Part shown: positions 1 through 10,998 of the stretch, piece by piece
Layout of the letters: each line of letters begins with the position of its first letter
How positions within the stretch are numbered: the first letter of the stretch is position 1
NCBI GenBank assembly: GCA_015494385.1
Contig: WGBJ01000378.1
Location: 1 to 22,187, forward strand
Source: Marinosulfonomonas sp.
GTDB taxonomy: Bacteria; Pseudomonadota; Alphaproteobacteria; Rhodobacterales; Rhodobacteraceae
Direction of reading: 5' to 3'
DNA length: 22,187 nucleotides
The notes under the pieces: model-generated
What the model saw: the letters and a program-made list of their open reading frames with translations, nothing else
Databases searched by the model: none
Told to the model about the DNA's origin: nothing
Translations under genes and position numbers: made by a program

Positions 1-1027
1 GCGGTATTTCCTGCCCGTTTTCATCCGCCACACGCGCAGACACACCGGGCAGGGCATAGCCCACGGTGCCGGCAATCCGGGCGCCATCATAGGGGTTCGA
101 GGTGATCATGCCCGCTTCGGTCATGCCGTATCGCTCCAGAATGGTGTGGCCGGACAGGGCCTCGAATTCGGCAAAGGTTTCAGGCAGCAGCGGGGCGGAC
201 CCCGAGATGAACAGGCGCATATTGCGGCAGGTTTCGGCGCTGAATTCGGGCGTATCCAGCAGGCGGGTGTAAAAGGTGGGCACCCCCATCAGCACGGTTG
301 AGCGCGGCAGATCGCGGATGATCGCATCCACATCGAACCCGCTGTGAAAGATCACCTTGGAGCCGTTCAGCAACGCACAATGCAGCGCCACAAACAGCCC
401 GTGCACATGGAAAATCGGCAGGGCGTGCAGCAGCACATCATCCGGTTGCCATTGCCAGTATTCATGCAGCACCAGCGCGTTCGAGGCCAGATTGTCATGG
501 GTCAGCATCGCCCCTTTGGAGCGGCCGGTGGTGCCGGACGTATACAGGATTGCGGCCAGTTCATCCAGTTTGGAGGGGGTAATTTCAGGGTCGGGGCTGG
601 AAGATTCCATCTGGTCAATCAGGGTGCCATTGCCGTTGGCATCCAGTGTCATAATGGCGGTTCCGGTGTTGCAAACCGTGGTAATATCGGCTTTGGCAGC
701 CGGATCGCAAACCACTACGCGGGGGCCTGAATCCTGCACGAAATAAGCCACTTCGCGGGTCGTGTAGGCAGTGTTCAGCGGGATGAAAACAGCGCCGGCC
801 CGCAGGCAGGCAAGGTATAGCATCACAGCTTCGGGTGATTTGGCGACCTGCACGATCACGCGGTCGCCTTTGGTGACGCCGTTTGCCTTCAGAACTTTGC
901 ACAGGCGGGCGGATTGGTCGTCCAGATCGGCAAAGGATGTGCTGCCGCGGGCGTGTTCCAGAAACGTGGCGTTCCGGTCAGCTGGGAAACGGCTGCGGAA
1001 CAGGTTGTATAGATTGTCATCGGGCAT
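1..1027 (-). CDS. matB: Malonyl-CoA synthetase-like acyl-CoA ligase (C-terminus cut by window edge)
   Basis: This frame is open from the ATG at 1027 to the left edge and gives 342 residues with no stop, so the C-terminal part of the enzyme is missing. It is an ANL-superfamily adenylate-forming ligase. The phosphate-binding loop YTSGTTGRSKG is at residues 162-172, and the ERYGMTE motif is at about 298-304. The N-terminal half (QVAKSPEA, PLNTAYT, FVQDSG) resembles malonyl-CoA synthetases (MatB), which make malonyl-CoA from malonate, ATP and CoA in the cytoplasm. The Arg before YGMTE is, as I recall, a malonate-binding residue in MatB. An AGGA lies about eight bases before the ATG. A perfect 13-bp hairpin separates it from the upstream copA, so it probably has its own transcript. 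It could also be another short-chain acyl-CoA synthetase. Confidence 0.8.
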   Translation of the reverse strand, partial: MPDDNLYNLFRSRFPADRNATFLEHARGSTSFADLDDQSARLCKVLKANGVTKGDRVIVQVAKSPEAVMLYLACLRAGAVFIPLNTAYTTREVAYFVQDSGPRVVVCDPAAKADITTVCNTGTAIMTLDANGNGTLIDQMESSSPDPEITPSKLDELAAILYTSGTTGRSKGAMLTHDNLASNALVLHEYWQWQPDDVLLHALPIFHVHGLFVALHCALLNGSKVIFHSGFDVDAIIRDLPRSTVLMGVPTFYTRLLDTPEFSAETCRNMRLFISGSAPLLPETFAEFEALSGHTILERYGMTEAGMITSNPYDGARIAGTVGYALPGVSARVADENGQEIP

Positions 1028-1055
1028 CGGGAATTCCTGCTTGTATATGCCCGCA

Positions 1056-1086
1056 ATTTGCGCACAGGTTTCCCCTGTGCGCAAAT
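1056..1086. terminator. Perfect 13-bp hairpin between copA and the acyl-CoA ligase gene
   Basis: ATTTGCGCACAGG (1056-1068) and CCTGTGCGCAAAT (1074-1086) form a perfect 13-bp stem with a 5-base loop. It lies 15 bp beyond the copA stop and just upstream of the next minus-strand gene. A-rich sequence follows on the plus strand, while the minus-strand tail is only weakly T-rich. It most likely ends copA transcription, possibly in both directions. Confidence 0.6.
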
Positions 1087-1100
1087 AAAATTCTGCAATG

Positions 1101-3623
<2,523 letters not shown>

Positions 3624-3654
3624 GGCACACCTGTGGAATCGTTGTTACACACCA

Positions 3655-3685
3655 CAGATAGGGGTTCCAGTTGGTGGAAGGTCAA
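3655..3685 (-). promoter_or_regulatory. MerR/CueR-type copA promoter with 19-bp spacer
   Basis: Read on the minus strand, a -35 element TTGACC (3680-3685) and a -10-like TATCTG (3655-3660) are exactly 19 bp apart. The spacer region holds the imperfect dyad CCTTCC-N7-GGAACC. Over-long spacers with CCTTCC/GGAAGG-type dyads are typical of promoters activated by CueR/HmrR copper sensors. The -10 lies about 32 bp before the copA ATG. The -35 overlaps the stop codon of the upstream LacI-family gene. Confidence 0.6.
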
Positions 3686-4710
3686 GAGCGTATTAACGTA
3701 TCGCCGAATTGCAGCTTGGGCATCAGTTCAACCCGCTGTGGCGCATCTTCGCCACGGGAACGGGCGGCGATGATTTCAGCGGCGGCGCGGCCGATTTTAT
3801 GGCGTTCGGCGTCCATTGTGGCCAGTTGTTTGGGCAATCCGTTCAACAGTTCAACCCCGTTGAACCCTGCCAGACCGACCTGTCCGGGCACGTCGATGCC
3901 GTTGGCCAGACAATAGAGCAACCCGCCAGCACCGATCATGTCATTGGAATAATACAGGAAATCCAGACCGGGTGAGCGTTTCAAAATGGCCTCGGTCATC
4001 TCGCGGCCTTTTACCAGTGCCGAGCCGCCGGAATAGAATTCCTGATCGGCAATCTCGATTCCGGCATCGGCCAAGGCTTCGCTAAATCCTTCAAACCGTT
4101 TGCGGGCGCGGTGGTCCAGCGGCATGTTGGTGCCCATAAAGCCGATGTTGCGATAGCCTGCCTTGATGATTGCTTCGGCCATTTCGCGGCCTGCACGGCG
4201 TTGTGAGACGCCGACAATGGCATCTATCGGGTCGCCGTCCAGATCCATGATCTCGACAATCGGCACATCGGCGTTGCGCATCATGGCGCGGGCGGCATCG
4301 GTATGTTCCAGACCGGCGATGATCACACCCGAGGGGCGCCACGACAGCATTTCAAACAGCACGGATTCTTCTTTTTCGGGCAGGTAGTTGGTGACGCCGA
4401 ACACCGGCTGTAACGGGGTTTCGTCCAGCACCTCGTTGATGCTGGTCAGCACCTCGGGGAATACCATGTTCGAAAGGGACGGGATGATCACCGCCACCAG
4501 ATTGACCCGCTGGCTGGCCAGTGCGCCGGCGATCTTGTTGGGCACATATCCCAGCCGTTTGGCGGCTTCGGTGACTTTCAGGCGGGTGGCGTCCGATACA
4601 TCGCCGCGGTTGCGCAAAACACGGCTGACGGTCATTTCGCTCACGCCCGAAGCCTCGGAGACGTCGCGCAGGGTGAGCGGGCGTTTGGGCGGTGTGGACG
4701 GCGATGACAC
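3682..4710 (-). CDS. LacI/GalR-family transcriptional repressor
   Basis: This is a complete 342-residue LacI-family protein, the usual length. The N-terminal helix-turn-helix spans about residues 12-34 (TLRDVSEASGVSEMTVSRVL), followed by the hinge region YVPNKIAGALASQ. The periplasmic-binding-protein-like effector domain starts at VNLVAVIIPSLSNMVF and ends with a typical LATMDAERHKIGRAAAEII stretch. Such regulators bind a sugar or sugar acid and release a palindromic operator. The style is close to gluconate-type GntR repressors, but no sugar transport or catabolic gene lies nearby, so the ligand is unknown. A palindrome with an AGCGCT core about 80 bp upstream suggests autoregulation. Only 58 bp separate it from copA, which has its own promoter. 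Confidence 0.92.
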   Translation of the reverse strand: MSSPSTPPKRPLTLRDVSEASGVSEMTVSRVLRNRGDVSDATRLKVTEAAKRLGYVPNKIAGALASQRVNLVAVIIPSLSNMVFPEVLTSINEVLDETPLQPVFGVTNYLPEKEESVLFEMLSWRPSGVIIAGLEHTDAARAMMRNADVPIVEIMDLDGDPIDAIVGVSQRRAGREMAEAIIKAGYRNIGFMGTNMPLDHRARKRFEGFSEALADAGIEIADQEFYSGGSALVKGREMTEAILKRSPGLDFLYYSNDMIGAGGLLYCLANGIDVPGQVGLAGFNGVELLNGLPKQLATMDAERHKIGRAAAEIIAARSRGEDAPQRVELMPKLQFGDTLIRS

Positions 4711-4788
4711 GAATGAATTTCCTGTTATGGCGTTTACACACTTGTTACAGACAAAATTTCGTCTTGTCCAAGGTTGATGTATTGTCTA

Positions 4789-4802
4789 TGATAGCGCTAA
4801 CA
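4789..4802. promoter_or_regulatory. Candidate LacI-family operator
   Basis: TGATAGCGCTAACA is a near-perfect palindrome around AGCGCT, with one mismatched pair. It lies upstream of the LacI-family gene that starts at 4710. The form matches operators of GntR/LacI-type repressors, so autoregulation is the simplest reading. Confidence 0.5.
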
Positions 4803-4807
4803 GAATT

Positions 4808-4872
4808 ATCCGGTTCTGTTTCGGCAAAACCGGATAGCAGAAGGGGAGCGGTGGGCCAACAACGCTCCCCTT
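4808..4872 (-). terminator. Two hairpins after the RND pump gene
   Basis: AAGGGGAGCG (4841-4850) pairs perfectly with CGCTCCCCTT (4863-4872), starting 8 bp beyond the RND stop codon. A second hairpin further downstream pairs ATCCGGTT (4808-4815) with AACCGGAT (4828-4835). The first is the likely terminator of the efflux operon. Its minus-strand tail is not strongly T-rich, so the two stems may act together. Confidence 0.6.
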
Positions 4873-4880
4873 TATTTTGC

Positions 4881-7800
4881 CTACATTTTGAACACGCGGT
4901 AGATGGCTGGAATGACCAGCACGGTCAGCAGTGTCGATGTCAGCAACCCGAACAGCAGCGAAATCGCCAGCCCCTGAAAGATCGGGTCGGACAGGATCAC
5001 AGCGGCGCCGATCATGGCGGCAATCGCGGTCAGCAGGATCGGTTTGAAGCGGGTGGCCCCTGCCGCGATCAGGATATCCAGATCGACGCGGCCTTCACCC
5101 TCGTTTCTGATGAAATCGACCAGCAGGATCGAGTTACGCACGATAATCCCCGCCAGCGCGATAAAGCCGATCATCGACGTGGCCGAGAAGGGGGCGTTGA
5201 ACAGCCAGTGGCCGAACATGATGCCAAGGAAGGTCAGCGGCACCGGGGTCAGGATGACCAGCGGCAGGCGGAACGATCCGAATTGGGCCACCACAAGGAT
5301 ATAGATACCCAGCAGCGCCACGGCAAAAGCGGCACCCATGTCGCGGAAAGTGACCCATGTGACCTCCCATTCGCCATCCCACAGCAGGGTAACGTTTTCC
5401 TCTTCTGTGGGCATTCCGTGCAGGCTGATTTCGGGTTTTTCCATATCGGACCAGTCCATCTTGTCCAACTCGTCCGCGACGGCCAGCATACCGTAAAGCG
5501 GCGCTTCGTACCGGCCGGCCATTTCACCCATGACCATTTCGGCGTAGCGGCCGTTGTGGCGGAAGATCGGGTAAGACGCGTGTTCTTCGACGATCCGCAC
5601 CACATCGCCCAGTTCGACAACACCGCGATCACCCGGCAGCACATTGGTTGGCACAGGTGTGGCCAGCATACGTTCGTCGATCACACGATCACCGCGTTCG
5701 CGGCCAACCACGATCGGGATCGGCTGACGGCCCTTGCCGCGGTGGGAATAGCCCACAGTGATCTGGCTGTTTAGCATCCGCAGAGTGTCCAGCGCATCGC
5801 TTTCCTGAACGTGGTAGAATTCCAGATCATCGGCCACCAGTTCGGCGCGTTTCTGGCGTGGTTGCACGCCAAAGCTGTCGTCAACATCGACGATATAGGG
5901 CACCGCCTCGAAGGCCTGACGGATACGGCGTGCGGCCTCGCGGCGCGTTTCGGCATCCGGGCCGTATACTTCGGCCAGCAGGGTCGAGATGACAGGCGGG
6001 CCGGGGGGCGGCTCGACTGTTTTGATGTTGGTTCCCGGGGGAACGTCCATCGCTCTTAGCAATTCGCGCAATTCCAGCGCAATTTCGTGACTGGTCCGTT
6101 CACGTTCGCCTTTGGGCAGCAGATTGATCTGCACGTCGCCCAGTTCCGGCAGTTGGCGCAGGAAATAGTGGCGCACCAGACCGTTGAAATTGAACGGTGA
6201 GGCGGTGCCGGAATAGGTTTGGGCCGAGACAACCTCGTCCAGGCCAAGCGCGATTTTTGCAGCCTGTTGTGCCACCGCATCTGTCGCCTCGACCGAGGCG
6301 CCTTCGGGCAGGTCAATGACCACAGACAGTTCGGATTTGTTGTCAAAGGGCAGCAGTTTTACTGTTACGTCCTTGGTGTACAGCACAGCCAAAGACCCGA
6401 AGGATGCCGCAACGACAATCAGCAAAAACGCAAGGCTGACAATCTTGTAGCGCAGCAGCGGGCGGGCAACGATCGAGTAAAGTTTCCCCAGTCGTCCCCC
6501 CGCTTCGGCGGCTTCATCATGGTGCATTTCCGCCCCGCCGGCGATTTTCATCATCAGCCACGGGGTAACCATCACCGCCACAAAGAACGAAATGATCATC
6601 GCGGCCGAGGCATTGGCGGGAATGGGGCTCATGTATGGTCCCATCAGGCCGGACACAAACAGCATTGGCAGCAGGGCCACCACCACGGTCAGGGTGGCGA
6701 CGATGGTCGGGTTCCCGACCTCGGCCACGGCATTGATTGCGGCACCAAAGCGGCTATGGCCTTTTTTCTGCATCCCCCAGTGGCGGGCGATGTTTTCAAT
6801 GACGACAATCGCGTCGTCCACCAGAATCCCGATGGAAAAGATCAGCGCAAACAGCGACACGCGGTTCAGGGTATAGCCCATCAACCACGACGCAAACAGC
6901 GTCATCAGGATGGTCATCGGGATGACAACGGCGACCACCACAGCCTCGCGCCAGCCGATTGCGATGAATACCAATGCCACGATGGATACGGTGGCAAGAC
7001 CCAGATGGAACAGCAGTTCGTTGGCCTTTTCATCTGCCGTTTCACCGTAATCGCGGGTGATTTCGACTTCCATCGTGTCGGGGATCAGGGTGCCGTCCAG
7101 CGTCTCCACCTTTTCAAGGATGGCCTCGGCAACCTTAACGGCGTTTGACCCTGCACGTTTGGCGATAGCTAATGTTACGGCTGGCAGGCGTTCAATTTCT
7201 CCATTGTCGGCACGGTGCAGGGTGGCAACGTGGACTTCGTCCAGATCAATTGCATAGGAAACGTCAGCCACATCGCGCACATAGACAGGCCGCCCGTCGC
7301 GCGAGGTTAGCAGTAGGTTGCCGATTTGGTCAGGGGTCGACAGGGTTTCGCCAAGAATAAAGGCGATCTGTTCACCATTATCGCGCACTGTTCCAGCAGG
7401 CGAGGCCGAGTTGGCGCCCTGAACCTTGCCCACCAGCTGTTGCAGCGTCACACCATAAAGCGCCAGTTTTTCGGGGTCGGGGGCCACGCGCAGCGCATCC
7501 GAGGTTTCGCCAACGATGAAAGTCAGACCGACATCGTCGATTTTGGCAATCTCGGAATTCACTTCGCGGACAATGCGGGTAATGTCATTGGCCGTCATCG
7601 CGTCCTGCCCCGGTTTCGGCGAGAACGTCAGGGTGACAATGGCCACATCGTTAATCCCGCGGCCCACAACCAACGGATCGGGGATGCCGACAGGAACACG
7701 GTCCATATTGGCGCGCAGTTTGTCATAGACGCGCAAAATGGCGGTTTCGGAATCAACGCCGACAAGGAATCGCGCCGTCACCATCACCTGATTGTCGCGG

Positions 7801-8093
7801 GTCGAGGAATAGACATGCTCGACCTGATCAATACCTTTGACGATGTTTTCCAGCGGCTCGGTGATCAGTTTTACCGCGTCTTCGGCTTTCAGACCGGCGG
7901 CCTGAACGTGGATGTCCACCAGCGGGACGGAAATCTGTGGTTCTTCCTCGCGTGGCAGGCTGGCAAGGGCGATCAACCCGACAGCAAATGCCGCCAGCAG
8001 GAATAGTGGCGTCAGGGGCGAGGTGATGAAATTACGGGTCAGGCGGCCGGCAATGCCCAGCGCGCCCGTTTGTCCGATATGACTATCATTCAT
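4881..8093 (-). CDS. RND-family efflux pump (HAE1/AcrB-like inner-membrane transporter)
   Basis: This complete 1070-residue protein has the usual RND pump length. It is a proton-driven exporter of drugs, metabolites or other toxic compounds across the inner membrane, working with a periplasmic adaptor. The first membrane span is at about residues 28-46, followed by a large periplasmic loop. The spans after about residue 360 include GILVDDAIVVIEN, whose Asp pair at 426-427 is the proton-relay signature in TM4. A second half repeats this layout, with IALAGIIVRNSILLVDFI in the TM10-11 area. It overlaps the adaptor gene by 8 bp, so the two are translationally coupled. No outer-membrane channel gene is next to it. 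The substrate cannot be read from the sequence. Confidence 0.95.
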   Translation of the reverse strand: MNDSHIGQTGALGIAGRLTRNFITSPLTPLFLLAAFAVGLIALASLPREEEPQISVPLVDIHVQAAGLKAEDAVKLITEPLENIVKGIDQVEHVYSSTRDNQVMVTARFLVGVDSETAILRVYDKLRANMDRVPVGIPDPLVVGRGINDVAIVTLTFSPKPGQDAMTANDITRIVREVNSEIAKIDDVGLTFIVGETSDALRVAPDPEKLALYGVTLQQLVGKVQGANSASPAGTVRDNGEQIAFILGETLSTPDQIGNLLLTSRDGRPVYVRDVADVSYAIDLDEVHVATLHRADNGEIERLPAVTLAIAKRAGSNAVKVAEAILEKVETLDGTLIPDTMEVEITRDYGETADEKANELLFHLGLATVSIVALVFIAIGWREAVVVAVVIPMTILMTLFASWLMGYTLNRVSLFALIFSIGILVDDAIVVIENIARHWGMQKKGHSRFGAAINAVAEVGNPTIVATLTVVVALLPMLFVSGLMGPYMSPIPANASAAMIISFFVAVMVTPWLMMKIAGGAEMHHDEAAEAGGRLGKLYSIVARPLLRYKIVSLAFLLIVVAASFGSLAVLYTKDVTVKLLPFDNKSELSVVIDLPEGASVEATDAVAQQAAKIALGLDEVVSAQTYSGTASPFNFNGLVRHYFLRQLPELGDVQINLLPKGERERTSHEIALELRELLRAMDVPPGTNIKTVEPPPGPPVISTLLAEVYGPDAETRREAARRIRQAFEAVPYIVDVDDSFGVQPRQKRAELVADDLEFYHVQESDALDTLRMLNSQITVGYSHRGKGRQPIPIVVGRERGDRVIDERMLATPVPTNVLPGDRGVVELGDVVRIVEEHASYPIFRHNGRYAEMVMGEMAGRYEAPLYGMLAVADELDKMDWSDMEKPEISLHGMPTEEENVTLLWDGEWEVTWVTFRDMGAAFAVALLGIYILVVAQFGSFRLPLVILTPVPLTFLGIMFGHWLFNAPFSATSMIGFIALAGIIVRNSILLVDFIRNEGEGRVDLDILIAAGATRFKPILLTAIAAMIGAAVILSDPIFQGLAISLLFGLLTSTLLTVLVIPAIYRVFKM

Positions 8094-9048
8094 GGCTGTT
8101 CACCAGTTTATCGCCAGCAACAACGCCGGTCAGTACTTCTTTCCAGACCTCACCGTCACGAATAACGGTTGCCCCCAGAACCACAGCGCGGCGCATTTCT
8201 TCGCCGTTGAGTTCGAGGGTAACAAAATCAATGCCACCATGCATGGAGACAGCCGCTGCCGGCACCAGTAATGCCTTGCGCTCGCCAACAGGCAGGCGCA
8301 CGGGAACGCGGCGTCCGACAAAACGGTCGTTCAGTCCGGGGACTTCGACATCGGCCAGCACCCGTCCGTTTTCGATTTGCGGATAGACCTTGGCCAAGGT
8401 GCCGCTCTGGCCGTCGCTCATTTCGATTTTATCGCCTTCGTGCAGGTTGGCCGCATGGCGTTCGGGCACAGACAGGCGCAGGAATGACCCGCCGCCGCCA
8501 ATCACGGCAACGGTTTCGCCCGGATTGATCACCGAGCCCTTGGAGGGTGGAACCGACAGGACCACGCCGGCCTCGGGGGACAGAACGTCGCCTTCGGAAA
8601 CCTGTTGTTTGATCACCAGTTGCTGGGCCTCGACCCCGCGGATTTCACCGTTCAGCACATCGACTTGCGATTGTAGCTGGCTAAGGCGCTGGGCTGTGAT
8701 GGTGCCGCGCTTGATCAGTTCCTGACCACGCTCCAGATCCTCGACCGCAGTTTTCAGGCGGGCTCTCAGGGCGGAAATCTGGGCATCCAGTGCCGCCAGC
8801 TGGAACTCCAGCTTGTCGTCTTTGATCACGGCAATCTTCTGCTCTTCGCTGACCATGTCGCCTTCGGTGACCAGCAGTTCCACGATCGTGCCGCCAATCC
8901 GTGCCCGTGCCGGCACCCGGTCACGGGTTTCGATCACACCGTAGACCGCTTTCCATTCGGTAATCGGCTGTGGTTCCAGTGTCAGGGTTTCTGCATGGGC
9001 GATTGTTGCACCAAGCAAAGTAATAATAAGAGGCAGCGAGAGTTTCAT
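8086..9048 (-). CDS. RND efflux periplasmic adaptor (HlyD/MFP family)
   Basis: This 320-residue protein links the RND pump to an outer-membrane channel. A cleavable signal peptide covers about residues 1-19 (cleavage near AHA-E). The biotinyl-lipoyl-like halves flank a coiled-coil hairpin at about residues 83-150, rich in Leu, Gln and Arg (LAALDAQISALRARLK, RLSQLQSQVDVLNGEI). The beta-barrel and membrane-proximal regions follow, with LLVPAAAVSMHGG near the end. It is the first gene of the operon and overlaps the pump gene by 8 bp. A promoter with an inverted repeat lies upstream. At 320 residues it is a compact member of the family. Confidence 0.92.
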   Translation of the reverse strand: MKLSLPLIITLLGATIAHAETLTLEPQPITEWKAVYGVIETRDRVPARARIGGTIVELLVTEGDMVSEEQKIAVIKDDKLEFQLAALDAQISALRARLKTAVEDLERGQELIKRGTITAQRLSQLQSQVDVLNGEIRGVEAQQLVIKQQVSEGDVLSPEAGVVLSVPPSKGSVINPGETVAVIGGGGSFLRLSVPERHAANLHEGDKIEMSDGQSGTLAKVYPQIENGRVLADVEVPGLNDRFVGRRVPVRLPVGERKALLVPAAAVSMHGGIDFVTLELNGEEMRRAVVLGATVIRDGEVWKEVLTGVVAGDKLVNSHE

Positions 9049-9132
9049 TTCCGGTGTCCTTTGGCCAGTGCTTTAGACGGATTTCCCCTATCTTGCGGCA
9101 GCAGCGTCAATTTTGGAAGGGCGAATTCCCAA

Positions 9133-9176
9133 CATATTCGTAATCGTGAATATGATTAGCGGACAAGAATTGTCAA
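9133..9176 (-). promoter_or_regulatory. Efflux operon promoter with overlapping ATTC-N8-GAAT dyad
   Basis: On the minus strand a perfect -35 TTGACA lies at 9171-9176. The expected -10 area falls inside the inverted repeat CATATTC-N8-GAATATG (9133-9154). The core ATTC-N8-GAAT matches the site form I recall for BigR/SqrR/YgaV-type ArsR-family repressors, which sense reactive sulfur. The position over the -10 suggests repression by occlusion. No such repressor gene is present in the window. Confidence 0.5.
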
Positions 9177-9182
9177 GTAAAC

Positions 9183-9197
9183 CCCGCAAATAGCGGG
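9183..9197 (-). terminator. Weak hairpin after hemH
   Basis: CCCGC (9183-9187) pairs with GCGGG (9193-9197) across a 5-base loop. On the minus strand it is followed by a short T-rich run. It lies about 45 bp past the hemH stop and is a modest terminator candidate. Confidence 0.35.
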
Positions 9198-9242
9198 TGC
9201 GGCGAAAAATCCGGCGGGTTAATCAGGGTGTAGTGCTTCGGG

Positions 9243-10292
9243 TTAAACCCACCCGTGAAGATTCGAATCAATAAGCGTTTTCAGCATGTTGATCGAATCT
9301 GCACTATCATTCAGGCAGGGGATAACAGAGCAGTTCTGACCACCCGCCTTTAGAAAAGCATCCACGGCGCGGATGTGTAATTCTTCCAGTGTTTCGATAC
9401 AGTCCGTGGCGAAACCGGGGGCAATAATTGTCAGGTTTTTGATCCCGTCATGGGCCAGTCCTATGGCTGTTTCCTCGGTATCGGGTGTTAACCATTCTGT
9501 CCGGCCTGATCGTGACTGATAGGTCAGCAGCAGTTTCCAGTCGGGAAAACCCAGTTCCTCGCGCAGCATTGCGACCGTGGCTTCGCATTGATCCTGATAG
9601 GGATCCCCCTTTTTCACAAAATCCACAGGCAGCCCGTGCAAGGATGCAATGGTGACTTCCGGCTCCCATTCCAGCGCGGCATGATGGGCGCGGATACTGT
9701 CGGCCAGCGCCTTGATGTGGGCGGGGTGGTCGTAATAGGGGGCGACACTGCGGATCGCGGGCTGATGGCGCATGGTTTTCAAGACATCGAACACGTTGTC
9801 CATGGCCGTGCCGGTCGTGGCGCCGCTGTATTGCGGATAAAGCGGGAACAGCAGGATGCGGTCACATCCCTGATCCGTCAGCCGTTGCAAAACATCGTCG
9901 ATAGAGGGTTTGCCATAACGCATAGCCCAATCGACCACGACATTGGCTTTGCCCTCAAACATTTTCGCCAGCGCATCCGCTTGTGAGCGGGTCACGGTTT
10001 TCAGGGGTGATTCATCCAGTTCACGGTTCCAGATCAGATCATAGGCCCGCCCGCTGGTCTTTGGCCGTTTGCGCAGGATGATTCCGTTCAGCACCAGCCA
10101 CCAGATCGGCCCGCTGGATTCGACCACACGTTTGTCGGACAGGAACTGCTTCAGATACCGGCGCATCGAACGATAGTCCGTTGCCTCGGGTGTGCCCAGA
10201 TTGATCAGCAAAATCCCGGTCTTGCCGGTATCAGCCAAAGCTAAGGACTTTGAATTTGTTTTTAGATGGATGCTGGATTGCATCTGCATTTC
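9243..10292 (-). CDS. hemH: Ferrochelatase
   Basis: Ferrochelatase inserts Fe2+ into protoporphyrin IX, the last step of protohaem synthesis. The N-terminus has GILLINLGTPEATD. The central LFPLYPQYSGATTGT and the ASLHGLP motif (catalytic His at about residue 218 from this start) are present, followed by KGDPYQDQC, TYQSRSGRTEWL and PGFATDCIETLEE, which holds the conserved Glu. The start is uncertain. ATG at 10292 has a GGTGA five bases upstream, giving about 349 aa; ATG at 10301 and TTG at 10307 are alternatives. All place the start inside the 3' end of the FNR-type gene, overlapping by about 60 bp in another frame, so hemH is probably co-transcribed and coupled to the regulator. This would raise haem supply when oxygen falls, fitting the ten c-haem sites encoded nearby. 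Confidence 0.93.
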   Translation of the reverse strand, partial: EMQMQSSIHLKTNSKSLALADTGKTGILLINLGTPEATDYRSMRRYLKQFLSDKRVVESSGPIWWLVLNGIILRKRPKTSGRAYDLIWNRELDESPLKTVTRSQADALAKMFEGKANVVVDWAMRYGKPSIDDVLQRLTDQGCDRILLFPLYPQYSGATTGTAMDNVFDVLKTMRHQPAIRSVAPYYDHPAHIKALADSIRAHHAALEWEPEVTIASLHGLPVDFVKKGDPYQDQCEATVAMLREELGFPDWKLLLTYQSRSGRTEWLTPDTEETAIGLAHDGIKNLTIIAPGFATDCIETLEELHIRAVDAFLKAGGQNCSVIPCLNDSADSINMLKTLIDSNLHGWV

Positions 10293-10998
10293 TGTCACCA
10301 TTCGCAATGCGCCGCAGGGTGGGGGCCTTTAATAGCCGGATGTTCGAGATGCCGTTGAATTTGATAATCCCGCGTTCTTCCAGATCTTTGAAGCAACGGC
10401 TGACGGTCTCGGGCTGCATCCCCAGATATTCGGCCAGATCAACACGCCGGACGGGAATGGTTACGCAGTTCTCCGACAGGGTAACGGTCTGGCGGCGTTT
10501 GCATTCGAAGATGAACGATGCCAGTTTTTCCAGCGCGTGTTTCTTGGCCAGATCGGCCGAGTGGTCAATCGCGCGGTAGGTCTGTTTGCGCAGGTTGTCC
10601 CAGACGACGTGCTGGGCGTCGGTGTTTGTTTCGATTATCGTTTCAAACGCGGCAGGTGACAGGCGGCACAGGTTGACCTTGTTCAGGGCGATCAGATGGC
10701 CGCGGTTGCGGCTGGAAATGCCACGCATGTCGATGATATCGCCCTGCATGAAAAACGCGGCAATGGTTTTGCGCCCGTCCTCCAGCAGGTGTTGCAGGCT
10801 GATAACGCCGGATGAAATGGCAATGATCGGCCACATCAGCAATTCTTCGGTATCAATGCTTTCGCCCCGTTTCAGGGTGGCGATGCGGGATTTTTCGCTC
10901 AGGTTGTCCAGCTCGTCAGAAGTGATTTGCGCGCATAGGCTGCCGGCTTCTGTATAGAGCGTACAGTTTTGGCATTTAACGGCGGGAAGGGTGCTCAT
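10231..10998 (-). CDS. FNR-type oxygen-responsive transcriptional regulator (Crp/Fnr family)
   Basis: This 255-residue Crp/Fnr protein has the features of an iron-sulfur FNR. Cys9-x2-Cys12, Cys22 and Cys111 fit the four ligands of the oxygen-labile [4Fe-4S] cluster. A cyclic-nucleotide-binding-type domain precedes a C-terminal helix-turn-helix (VDLAEYLGMQPETVSRCFKDL). In the recognition helix, E197, S200 and R201 form the E-x-x-S-R set that reads TTGAT half-sites in FNR. Two perfect TTGAT-N4-ATCAA sites occur in the plus-strand respiratory cluster that diverges from this gene. The C-terminus extends about 25 residues past the usual end, and this tail is encoded by DNA shared with the start of hemH. 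It may be FnrL or a cluster-specific paralogue. Confidence 0.93.
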   Translation of the reverse strand: MSTLPAVKCQNCTLYTEAGSLCAQITSDELDNLSEKSRIATLKRGESIDTEELLMWPIIAISSGVISLQHLLEDGRKTIAAFFMQGDIIDMRGISSRNRGHLIALNKVNLCRLSPAAFETIIETNTDAQHVVWDNLRKQTYRAIDHSADLAKKHALEKLASFIFECKRRQTVTLSENCVTIPVRRVDLAEYLGMQPETVSRCFKDLEERGIIKFNGISNIRLLKAPTLRRIANGDRNADAIQHPSKNKFKVLSFG

